A DNA stretch of 36,968 bases. Source: Gracilaria domingensis (lineage: Eukaryota > Rhodophyta > Florideophyceae > Gracilariales > Gracilariaceae). The notes beneath the pieces were generated by a model. That model was given only the letters and a program-made list of their open reading frames with translations, ran no database searches and was not told where the DNA came from. The DNA is taken from contig VCMS01000040.1 of NCBI GenBank assembly GCA_022539475.1, positions 1 through 36,968 of the forward strand, in the 5' to 3' direction. The stretch's first letter is position 1; each line of letters starts with the position of its first letter. Positions 20,845 to 28,873 of the stretch are shown here, piece by piece. The translations under genes were made by a program, and so were the position numbers.

Positions 20845-20870
20845 CTTAAGTCTATCTGAGTGGTACTTAA
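20845..20870. repeat. Right subterminal near-palindrome of piggyBac element 1
   Basis: CTTAAGTCTATCTGAG...GTACTTAA is the right-end counterpart of the copies at 17541 and 17638. It lies 8 bp inside the right terminal repeat. Confidence 0.65.
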
Positions 20871-20895
20871 AAACTTTTAGTCCCAAAAGGGTTAA

Positions 20896-21269
20896 CATTT
20901 GTTGCAGTTTAGAAACACACTTTACAGTATGGTGAGTAAGGTATTTGTCGAATAAGAAAACGCCTTATATTTTGACAAGAGCCATTATAGTACTAATTCG
21001 ATGTTAAGCTTAAAGAATAGCGAAGGCAGTGCTTCATCTTGTAACTCGCGTCTTTCCCCGCTTCTTCCGGCGCTATATTCCAAAATCTTTGAAAATTTAG
21101 AATTTTGCGTCACTGATAGGGATGCTTTAATGCATTTCGAAGTATCGAAAAAGTTTATTTTGAGCAAGAGCGAGTGGATTTGAGATCTAATGAGTACCGC
21201 CGGCGATTCTGATAATATCGCATATTATGCGTCTGTGGCCATGATCATCAGACAACAGTGGGTCCATCC
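20896..21269. other. Spacer between the two piggyBac-type elements
   Basis: No gene was seen. Small stems cluster at 21200-21260: GCGAT/ATCGC, GCATA-T-TATGC and GTCTG/CAGAC around ATGATCAT. This matches the hairpin-rich style of the sequence right of the second element. Confidence 0.4.
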
Positions 21270-21294
21270 CTAGTGTCTATCCGACCGGCTCTCT

Positions 21295-21330
21295 GGCCTC
21301 ATATGAGGCCGCTTTGGCCTCATATGAGGC
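21295..21330. repeat. Left subterminal palindromes of element 2
   Basis: A perfect 16 bp palindrome, GGCCTCATATGAGGCC, is followed after 5 bp by a second copy lacking the last base. They sit 10 bp inside the terminal repeat and are probably transposase-binding sites. Confidence 0.75.
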
Positions 21331-21816
21331 GAAGGAGCTGAAGTAGATTTGTGTAAAATTTTGTTTATTTTAAGTGCACGATTCAAAAATTCAATAGTTT
21401 AAGCATCAGTTTGAACCACTGTTCTGGTTCTTTCATTCAAATGCTTGAACGTGACGCCTATGTAGTCAGTGTAAACGTGCGTGAGTGGTCAACAGACTAC
21501 AAAAAAGCATTATAAACCCAAGTTCGAACCTCGCTGAGTTCAAATTTAAACTCAAAAACTGCTTCGGCAGCTCGACTTATTCAAAATCGCTTTACTTCAA
21601 AAACGCATAAGCGCCCACCTGAACGGCAAACAGAACAAGGTGACATTTGTCAAGGAGGTAGTTTCGTCATAGAGTAAAGGTGCACCTTGCAAGTCAAAAT
21701 CGCAGAGTGATTAAGTAGGGGGCTATAGGAAATTGAACTTATGTTTTGTTTCCTTTTGAAAGTACTCATACAATAACTTTAATCAAATGTTGACATCAGC
21801 CTACATACCTTGTTGA

Positions 21817-23802
21817 CTAATTTATGTCCACAATAGAGTGACAGTCACGCAAATGATCTAAAAAGCAAGAGCGACCAGTCAAACTGTGACATAAATAAAT
21901 AGATACATCTGGACTCTTAAGACATCCAGAGCACAAAAACTTGCATTTAATGTTGCTCTTGCATATTTTGCATCTTCCCTGGTAAACCGCAGCTGTTAAA
22001 GTTCCATCTTTTTTCATTCGCTTCCGAGTCGTTTGCGCCAGATGAATACCAGTTCCAGCTACTGGCAAGCTAGAATCAACCTCTTCTTCAGGATTTCTTC
22101 TGATTCGACCAATGGAATCCCAGTTGTTTTTAATTAGCTTGTCTGCCAGTTTGCAATAGAAAGAATGTGGTGATAGGTTTCTTAAATTTCGAGTACAACT
22201 TTTGTAAAGATTCCACGCATCCACCACACAAATTGCAAATAGGGTTGTATTAACCCGAAAAGACCATTCCTTGACTTCAAATTTCTTCTCGATTTTGAGG
22301 TCATCCTGTCTACAACGATTGTGACGATCGATTTTAGAGCATACATCGTAATACTTTTCGCAAACATCTGGGATGGATATCGAAAAAGAAAGCTTTTTGG
22401 CCATTTCGTTCAGGTCTCTCCAGCGAGTAAGATTGATTGAAGTGCCTGGATTGGTCGAACCATATGTGCTGATAAAGAATCTTCTTTCCCGATCCATCCA
22501 GAGAACAGCCATCATTTATTTTCCAATTTCACTAAGCTTCGAAACCGTTGATACATGCTATCCACGATTCGTAATAGTTAGTTCTGACAATCGCTTCATA
22601 GGAAACCGTCTTGTAGTCTTTTCAATAACACCAATAAATCGCATCCCCTTTTTCAAAAGAGATTCCGTGGTTTCAACAGAAGCAAAATAGGAATCAGCGC
22701 ACGTGAAACGATCACTCCGAAACCAATCTTGAACCAATCTCAACAGAACAGATGTGCCATGCTGAAATTCTTCTGAGTAATCCATTGTCTCCGTGCTAGT
22801 ACTTCCCATTGTTATCTCGCTTTTAAGAAGTATACCGCTCTGAACACAACAAACGGTTTTCAGTTCACAGCCGTTCTCTGGCTTTCGATCGAGAGCAATG
22901 TAGTTCGAATGTCCAATGTTTATCCAATTTCCACCCAGTCCATACCAGCGTGAAATACTTTCGTGCACAGAAAACGAGCTTGAAGGCGTGAAAAACGTTC
23001 GTCGATGATAATTATTTGTTGAAACAAAGTCAGACACACGTGACCAACGTGCCTCGTTCTCCATCTCTTTCTGAGCTTCACCACTAAAAACGATGCATCT
23101 CCGAAGAGCCTCAAATCGATTACGGGCCACAGCTTTACCGAATCCAGGTGCTTGTACATACTTTGACAAAGATTCACAGCTCCATAAAGTTCGTCGATCT
23201 GTGAATTCAAAACGAGTTATTAATATCATTACGCCAAAGAATCTGAATATCTCTTCAGCAGTTTTTTGTTTGAATCCCAGGTTTTTTAATCTGATGTTCG
23301 TCTTGTATACAATAACGTTCAAATGTGAGGTAGGAAACATCCATATGAAATAGTCAAGAGGAGTGAGATCACGAAAAGCATGACAGGCAGGAATACAATC
23401 TCCGGTTGGACCAATAACTTTCCACTGATGCACTCGGATCTAACGATTTAGCAGTAATGGTACGTTTTGCATCTTGAAAATTGTCAAATGAGCGTCGACT
23501 TCAAAACGAGCTTCAACAATGTTCTTCTCTAGGATTTCTGTTGGAGCGTCTTCCTCATTTCGATGGCTTTGCGTCTTACGTTGCTCTAATGAAGTTATTT
23601 CCTGATCTTGATAGTTTGTTTGCGCGCTTTTTGTCTCTAACTGCTGTTGACACCCAAGGGTCGGTAGAGTTTTAGTTGTGACATGATTTTCCTTTTTGAT
23701 GCTGCAAAGTTTTATGTCACAATCTTTGGAACCGGGTAACTTGAATTTGATTGGCACGATGGGTTGACGACGGTCGTTGTTGACATTGAGCGATGTGGAC
23801 AC
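21817..23802 (-). pseudogene. piggyBac-like transposase, one frame with in-frame stops
   Basis: Three ORFs (23802-23440, 23433-22558, 22515-21817) lie in one frame, separated only by TAG 23440-23442, TAG 22558-22560 and TAA 22516-22518. The reading gives an N-terminal low-complexity region; a DYFIWMFPTSHL entry to the DDE_Tnp_1_7 domain; VHESISRWYGLGGNWINIG, where most relatives have VDES; DRKPENGCE; D2 in CADSYF; D3 in KIDRHNRCRQD with RVNTTLFAICVVDAW; and a C-terminal Cys/His-rich domain (CKICKSNIKCKFLCSGC ... H). The family variant with IDRHNR is known from oomycetes and algae. Besides the stops, the first catalytic Asp is His (codon 22963-22965), so this copy is doubly inactive. The start is uncertain; an ATG at 23831-23833 is in another frame. 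Confidence 0.8.
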
Positions 23803-24109
23803 AATCGTTTGACTGATCTTTTTTGTTTTTCATGGGTCTTAAAGGAAACGTTTTTAATCAGTTTTAGAAGTTATCAATCGAGCATGACTTTGGATGCGAT
23901 TTGCAAAGACTGTGCGCAGATCATTTGCCCGTGGCATAGTCGCTAAGATGTGTCGAGTGCTTTGATGTAAACAGAGTTTGCTGTCGTTTACGTCTTAAAA
24001 TCTCGTTACTTTGGTTGACGCCAAGAAAGAGGAGATCAAGGAGGACTGTGTACATTGGCTTAAACTGCGATGGAACGAAGTGAATCAAAATAATGAGTGT
24101 TTTAATTTC

Positions 24110-24125
24110 GGCCTCATATGAGGTC
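24110..24125. repeat. Right subterminal palindrome of element 2
   Basis: GGCCTCATATGAGGTC differs by one base from the left palindromes and lies 4 bp inside the right terminal repeat. Confidence 0.7.
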
Positions 24126-24159
24126 AAATGTCGAATAGACACTAGAAACCAAAAAATGG

Positions 24160-24611
24160 CATCCTGGAGACTGGCACGCATCCCCAGGATGGTTCATGCT
24201 GCGTTTCATTGGAGTGGTGTCGATGAAAGCATAGTCTGGAACTAAAGGGCAGTCTACGCGTGGTTCGAGAAATTTACGAGGATTTACAATAGGCTAGCAA
24301 ACTTAGCGAAAACTTGCAAAGCTTTCGCTATTCACTAGAATCTAGTGCAAAGCTTTCGCTATTTACTAGAATCTAGTGCTCCAGGCACTACGGCTCAAGC
24401 GTTACGCTGCACACGCGTAACGGCTGAGCCAAAAGATCTCAGATCTCGCCGAGACAGCGAGATCGTAGGCGTCACGCACAGAAAACAAATGCGGTCGAAT
24501 TGAGATCTTGACGTTATACGTCAATCCGTATGCGACGGTAATCGCTTGTGGTAAATACAAACCGTCGGCGCACAGCATTGCTCGTAAACATGTAGTAGCC
24601 TAGAAGGCTAC
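24160..24611. repeat. Hairpin ladder upstream of the Harbinger-type transposase
   Basis: Successive distinct stems: CATCCTGG/CCAGGATG (24160-24191); AGCGAAA/TTTCGCT (24305-24329); CACTAGA-A-TCTAGTG (24333-24347) and its repeat (24365-24377); TAGTGC/GCACTA (24374-24390); 16-nt arms with 14 matches and a 7-nt loop (24392-24430); GATCTCGC/GCGAGATC, 7-nt loop (24442-24464); TTGACGT/ACGTCAA, 3-nt loop (24508-24524); CGACGGT/ACCGTCG (24533-24567); GTAGCCT/AGGCTAC, 3-nt loop (24595-24611). The last ends 3 bp before the transposase ATG. Such density is far beyond chance expectation and no known family feature explains it. Confidence 0.7.
24315..24376. repeat. 31 bp tandem repeat, two copies
   Basis: Units at 24315-24345 and 24346-24376 differ at one base (TTCACTAG against TTTACTAG). 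Each contains the 8 bp palindrome AAAGCTTT and the ACTAGA-A-TCTAGT palindrome. The array is part of the hairpin ladder. Confidence 0.85.
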
Positions 24612-24614
24612 GCT

Positions 24615-25910
24615 ATGACAAGGATTCACCAACGAACTCGCAAACTCACCAATCGCCTCCTCGCAATATGTGGAGCACTCACAGCTCTCATGGCAACAAC
24701 CAGGACCCCTCCCACACGAGTGGAACGCGAAAGGCGGTGCTTTGCACAGGTTAATCAGAGACTGAGCGATTCGGAGTTTCGGTCTTGCTACCGTCTTTGT
24801 CGCCATACATTTTTCCTGCTTTTGGCGCAATTGCGTCCGTTTCTCTCACAATATAATGAAGAGGAGTATGAATCCGAAATACAAGCGCACCTCAGTGGTT
24901 CGGCAATTGAGGCCGCAACAAAACTAGGAATCTTTCTCAGATTCATGGCTGGCGCGAGCTACTGGGATCTTATGCTAACATACGGAATCGGAAGGTCAAC
25001 ATGTTATTCAATCTTTCGCGAAGTTTTGACTATTTGCGACTCGTACCTAACGTTTGAAGGTCTGCCTCCAAAAGAAGATATAGCGGCCTACAAACAAAGA
25101 GCAATAGATTTTGCCATCTCGCGACGAAACTTGAACTTACTTCCTGGCTGTGTTGGTGCCTTGGATGGCACTTTAATTTTCTTGCAAAAGCCTTCGAAAG
25201 AGCTTAGCAACCAACAGTTCTACACGAGAAAAGGTGGTTTCGGGGTGCCTGTGCAGGCTCTGGTGGATGCTAAGTACCGTTTTATTGCTTCTTCGGCTGT
25301 CTGTGTTGGTTCTACCGTTGATGCTGTTGCGTTCGCTCACTCTAATATTGGTAGGTTTCTTCAAGAAGAAGGTCTACCAGCAGGTTTTTGGATTGCCGGT
25401 GATGAGGCCTATAGATGCACAATGTTCATTGTGACGCCAATTCCAAGGAGTATGGCCCATCGTTATCAAGATGGTTTTAATTTCTGTCTGTCATCGCATC
25501 GGGTGCATGTTGAGCAAGCGTTTGGACGCTTGAAAAACCGCTGGGGAATACTGTGGAGACCACTGAAGTTTGAACTGCAGACGTCTTTAATCATTGTTAA
25601 TACAGCAATGAGGCTGGAAAACTTGTGCATTAACTCTGGTGATGCTGCGCAAATGAATGCTTCAGCTGGTGTAGAATTCGAACATGAAGCTCTTCAATGG
25701 CTTCATATCTGGCTGGCGTGGTGGGAGAACGGTTTTGATTACTTATTCGATCCGCCGAATGAGTTTGCGGGGTTTGAATCAGATGAAGGTACTCTCCTTA
25801 GTTCAACAACAACTTGTTCTGTTGGTTTCGATGATAATTACTCGCTTACGCGTATACGGTTATGTATGATAACCGAGAAGTATCGGTTTAAGCGACCAAT
25901 GTTCAATTAG
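24615..25910 (+). CDS. PIF/Harbinger-type transposase (DDE_Tnp_4), intact
   Basis: This is a 431-residue ORF with ATG 24615; a second ATG follows at codon 26. An N-terminal helical region (FRSCYRLCRHTFFLLLAQL) leads to a helix-turn-helix-like stretch (AATKLGIFLRFMAGASYWDL ... YGIGRSTCYSIF). The catalytic core has D184 in GALDGTLIF, D263 in AGDEAYR and E300 in VEQAFGRLKNRW, all intact. The length fits the family. Harbinger elements usually encode a second Myb/SANT-like protein and have short inverted ends with 3 bp duplications; I found neither within the flanks, where the neighbours are element 2 (34 nt or more of spacer to the ladder) and IST1 at 26118. It could be a domesticated HARBI1-like gene or an element disrupted by element 2. 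Unlike both piggyBac genes it has no stops. Confidence 0.85.
   Translation: MTRIHQRTRKLTNRLLAICGALTALMATTRTPPTRVERERRCFAQVNQRLSDSEFRSCYRLCRHTFFLLLAQLRPFLSQYNEEEYESEIQAHLSGSAIEAATKLGIFLRFMAGASYWDLMLTYGIGRSTCYSIFREVLTICDSYLTFEGLPPKEDIAAYKQRAIDFAISRRNLNLLPGCVGALDGTLIFLQKPSKELSNQQFYTRKGGFGVPVQALVDAKYRFIASSAVCVGSTVDAVAFAHSNIGRFLQEEGLPAGFWIAGDEAYRCTMFIVTPIPRSMAHRYQDGFNFCLSSHRVHVEQAFGRLKNRWGILWRPLKFELQTSLIIVNTAMRLENLCINSGDAAQMNASAGVEFEHEALQWLHIWLAWWENGFDYLFDPPNEFAGFESDEGTLLSSTTTCSVGFDDNYSLTRIRLCMITEKYRFKRPMFN
25842..25895. repeat. Nested hairpin at the 3' end of the Harbinger ORF
   Basis: Outer arms TCGCTTA/TAAGCGA (25842-25848, 25889-25895) enclose CGGTTAT/ATAACCG with a 5-nt loop (25857-25875), or alternatively AACCGA/TCGGTT (25871-25888). 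It lies within the last codons and mirrors the ladder at the 5' side. Confidence 0.6.
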
Positions 25911-26117
25911 CAGAGGTCATGAGTACAACTCTGGTCTCAAGAGCCGCGAGACCTACGTCTGTAAACAGAGAAGTAAAACAAATATCGCCTTCAGCATCCA
26001 ATAGGAGAAAGCTACTTCTGCTCTGCAGATTTGTGGTGACTACCTTGTCGGAAAACGTTGCAGCGTTCCGGAGTCTTCCCCTCGGTATAGCGATTTTCAT
26101 TCTGCGTGTTTGTCAAC

Positions 26118-27434
26118 ATGGGGGTTTTCCGCCGCAGAAAGTCACGCCAGGTTACCAACGAGCCTCTTCCGGAATGGGAGGACAAACGCTGGCGTTCTCA
26201 TCTTCGAGCTTGCGCACTTGGTGTTGAACACCACTGCAACTTGTACGTTGAAGTGATCAACAACGAAAGAAGGGAAGCTGACACATACTTCATAGACAAC
26301 GATGAGGCGCGAGCAAGAAGTCACGCGGAGTCCTCTTTTGAGAACAAACGCATCATTTCCGATCTTGGCGCATTAGCCCCGATTACGAACGCACTTCATC
26401 AAAGACCAGAGCCGCTGGCTGGTTATAGTTCTATTGCGACAATCCCGGACCCTGCTCGTTCCGACATCATAACCATCATCTACGCTGCTAGCCGCTTGCA
26501 AATGTCATACCTTACGGACATGGTCGAGTTTCTTCGTGAACAGTTCGGATCCTACCATATTGAGCAAATTCAGCAAGGCAGTGTTGATTTATTCCTGCAT
26601 GTCAATCCAACCGTTCGTGACTCGCTCTCCACCATGATGCCATCTCGTGAGGACGCAAATACTGAGATAGCCTCGGCAGTGAAGGAATATTGTGGTGTTT
26701 CCGTAATTCCAGTCCCCGTTCATCCCGTTACACAAAACTCAACCTCAGTTTCAAGCAGGGTCCCACCCCCACCATTTTCAGCTTTGGCGCAGAGCAATGT
26801 AGCCAACGTGCCACTGCCGCCGCCAATGCGAACGTCGAAAGATGCAATGCGCAAATCTCACACGACACCGTTATCTGGTCATTCTTCTGAAATTGGGCCA
26901 ACGTCACCCGAGCTTCATAACCAACAGGGTGTACCGCGACATGAGCATAATCTTAAGACCCCGTCTCCCCCGCGTCCAGAACGGAATAGAATGTTCGCCG
27001 CTCGTACGGAAACGCCACAACAGAATACGGAGCATACGCTTCAGAATCAGGAACAAATGGAAAAGCCGTTTACTTCTGTTGCTGACGATATCGGTATACC
27101 GACGGGACGTTCTTGGTTCACGGACCAGGTTGAAGCACCCAAGAACGCGGAACAGCGCGCAGTGTCGATATCGCAACCAAGGGAACTAGTTCAAATGAAC
27201 AATACTCCTGCATCAGTGAAAAAGACTCAGGATGTTTCGTCGCAGAAGTCTTGTTCTTTGCGCGAAGACAATTTGAAGCCAGATCGAAGTACACCGGATC
27301 ACTTGAAGAATTTTCAGGATTCAGATGAGATGCTGTTCAGGAGATATGAACAACTGAAGGAAGTTTGGGAACTTGTTGCAGTTTCACAAGCAAGTGATAC
27401 ACAGCCACGGCAAGTTCTGTGGACTTCAACTTGA
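26118..27434 (+). CDS. IST1: IST1-family ESCRT-III-associated protein
   Basis: This is a 438-residue protein from ATG 26118; the four codons before it start with GTG. After a short basic N terminus, residues ~10-195 follow the IST1 fold: basic helix 1-2, ARARSHAESSFENKRIISDL like the ARIRVEHIIRED helix, IITIIYAASRLQ like the LIWAAPRLQ segment, and LREQFGSYHIEQIQQGSVDL leading to VRDSLSTMMPSREDANTEIA. Residues ~200-390 are Pro/Ser/Gln-rich linker. Near the end (~403-414) is DEMLFRRYEQLK, which fits the MIM1 consensus (D/E)xxLxxR(L)xxLK with Tyr at the Leu position. IST1 binds Vps4 and regulates ESCRT-III disassembly at endosomes and midbodies. The MIM1 match supports the call strongly. The closest neighbour is the transposase 207 bp upstream. 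Confidence 0.8.
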   Translation: MGVFRRRKSRQVTNEPLPEWEDKRWRSHLRACALGVEHHCNLYVEVINNERREADTYFIDNDEARARSHAESSFENKRIISDLGALAPITNALHQRPEPLAGYSSIATIPDPARSDIITIIYAASRLQMSYLTDMVEFLREQFGSYHIEQIQQGSVDLFLHVNPTVRDSLSTMMPSREDANTEIASAVKEYCGVSVIPVPVHPVTQNSTSVSSRVPPPPFSALAQSNVANVPLPPPMRTSKDAMRKSHTTPLSGHSSEIGPTSPELHNQQGVPRHEHNLKTPSPPRPERNRMFAARTETPQQNTEHTLQNQEQMEKPFTSVADDIGIPTGRSWFTDQVEAPKNAEQRAVSISQPRELVQMNNTPASVKKTQDVSSQKSCSLREDNLKPDRSTPDHLKNFQDSDEMLFRRYEQLKEVWELVAVSQASDTQPRQVLWTST

Positions 27435-27842
27435 GATGGACATTTTGACGGACTTTCCAATAAATGCAATTGGTTATCATGTATTACTGATGCTTGACTT
27501 ACGGAATACGTGGTTGATATGTTGATATCACTTGCAATTGCGATAGCCAGGCACATGTACCATGCGGTAGGATAGAGTGATCAGCAGTTGACGATAGAAA
27601 CGTGGAGCCTTATCGCTTGTGTGTGCCGGATAAGAATCTTTGTTCACTGCGTTCAACAGGGTGTGGTGCGACGGTACCGGAGATGGGCTATGGCGTTGCC
27701 TGCGGCGCCACGCTCGTTCACTGACCCCGCATTCCAAGCTCGCGTAGAGGCCATCGTATGCGGCTAGAAATGATAGACTGTATGCTGGGCAGAAGAAAGC
27801 CATTCGTTGCTTCAAACCGTATCCAAGTGACTGTCCTCGAAG
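27435..27842. other. Intergenic region between IST1 and the hydrolase
   Basis: No coding potential beyond short antisense ORFs. It holds the presumed IST1 3' end and the promoter of the downstream gene. Confidence 0.5.
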
Positions 27843-28853
27843 ATGAATACGGAAGTGCTGTGGTACTTCTTCCTTGCTGTTCTGGCAGTCTACGGAGTCC
27901 TGGCTGTGGTGCTCCTGATAATCTTACCAGCTAAAGTGGCAAAACCGCCGTGGCATCTGCAAAGCCCGGGAAAGGCGCTTCAGGACAAAACTATTCCGCC
28001 TTCGTGGTTCGGTGCAACTAATCCCAAACAGCTAAATCTTGCATTTCAAGATGTTGCGTTTCTCACTCCTGCAGGCCTCTCTCTTAGAGGATGGTTGATG
28101 CCATCAGCTCAGAGTCGTCGCAGCACTCCGTCTACAGTTGCTTTCGCGTGCGTCCATGGCGCTGGGCGCGACCGGCGCGCATTTTTGCGTCACGCCGTCT
28201 TCCTGACCGAAGCGGGATTTGATGTTTTGTTGTTTGACTGCTCTAATCATGGAGCAAGTGACAGCTTTCCCATGTGGCCAAGAGGACCTTGGCCAGGTCG
28301 GGCAGTATCTCTCGGAAAGCGTGAACATGTTGACGTCATATCAGCGGTTAGGTTCCTCAAGTCACGTGGGACCGAACGTGTTGCAGTCCTCGGGACTTCA
28401 CAAGGAGCATCGTCAGCCATTATCGCCGCAGCCAAGTGCTCTGAAATTGATGCATTGGTTTTGGAAAACCCATTTTCTTCACCGGAAGTTCTGGTTCGAC
28501 ATATAGTCACAACTATTCTGAAGAGAATTCCTTTGCCGTTTTTCGACGTTGCCCTAACGCCGTTGGCATTTCGACTGTCACTCCTCCGTACTGGTAATTT
28601 CCCAATTTCAGAACAGAAGAAGGCTATCGATTATGTCTTGAACGTAACTGTCCCCGTTCTGTTTATCCATGGCACTGCTGACCTAGTAGTACATCACAAA
28701 GAGTCTGAGATATTATACAACGCAGCTGCAATGGAAGACAAAGAAATATGGCTTGTTGATAATGCACCTCATACCCAATGCTTTAACACGAAACCAGACG
28801 ATTTCCGGATCAAAGTAACAGACTTCTTGCGTGCTCATCTTTCAGGTGCTTGA
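27843..28853 (+). CDS. Membrane-anchored alpha/beta hydrolase (ABHD-like)
   Basis: This is a 336-residue protein from ATG 27843. Residues ~5-30 form one hydrophobic membrane segment (WYFFLAVLAVYGVLAVVLLI). The fold then shows the oxyanion-region HGAGRDRRAF, a strand VLLFDCSNHGASD, the nucleophile elbow GTSQGAS (Ser), the acid in HGTADLVVHHKES (Asp), and the base in NAPHTQCF (His), so the catalytic triad is complete. Order and size resemble ABHD13/ABHD17-type or bacterial-type lipases/esterases that act on lipids or acylated proteins at membranes. The substrate is unknown. The next reading frame starts 20 bp after the stop. Confidence 0.8.
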   Translation: MNTEVLWYFFLAVLAVYGVLAVVLLIILPAKVAKPPWHLQSPGKALQDKTIPPSWFGATNPKQLNLAFQDVAFLTPAGLSLRGWLMPSAQSRRSTPSTVAFACVHGAGRDRRAFLRHAVFLTEAGFDVLLFDCSNHGASDSFPMWPRGPWPGRAVSLGKREHVDVISAVRFLKSRGTERVAVLGTSQGASSAIIAAAKCSEIDALVLENPFSSPEVLVRHIVTTILKRIPLPFFDVALTPLAFRLSLLRTGNFPISEQKKAIDYVLNVTVPVLFIHGTADLVVHHKESEILYNAAAMEDKEIWLVDNAPHTQCFNTKPDDFRIKVTDFLRAHLSGA

Positions 28854-28873
28854 CGGCATATACTAGGAGTACG

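Larger units (their letters stand above)
17523..20891 (+). mobile_element. piggyBac element 1, complete ends
   Basis: The 3369 bp element is bounded by perfect 13 bp terminal inverted repeats: CCCTTTTGGGACT at 17523-17535 and its complement at 20879-20891. TTAA target duplications are at 17519-17522 and 20892-20895. TTAA sites and CCC-starting ends are hallmarks of the piggyBac superfamily. It carries a plus-strand transposase (18094-20146, broken) and a convergent minus-strand ORF (20123-20638, intact) whose 3' ends overlap by 24 bp. Exact ends and both target duplications suggest a fairly recent insertion, although the transposase is already damaged. Confidence 0.9.
21274..24141 (-). mobile_element. 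piggyBac-like element 2 with novel ends, flanked by CTAG
   Basis: Inverted ends TGTCTATCCGAC (21274-21285) and GTCGAATAGACA (24130-24141) match at 11 of 12 positions. Both are flanked by CTAG (21270-21273 and 24142-24145), in the place where TTAA would be expected. Just inside lie copies of the palindrome GGCCTCATATGAGGCC: two at the left (21295-21310, 21316-21330) and one at the right (24110-24125, one base changed). The minus-strand transposase occupies 21817-23802. CTAG could instead be part of the inverted repeat, in which case no target duplication is visible. Confidence 0.7.

Noticed and set aside
22373..22690. Plus-strand ORF inside element 2
   Set aside because: Antisense shadow of the transposase, which has the conserved motifs.
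24305..24611. Hairpin ladder as a CRISPR array
   Set aside because: The stems differ in sequence and there are no regularly spaced identical repeats.
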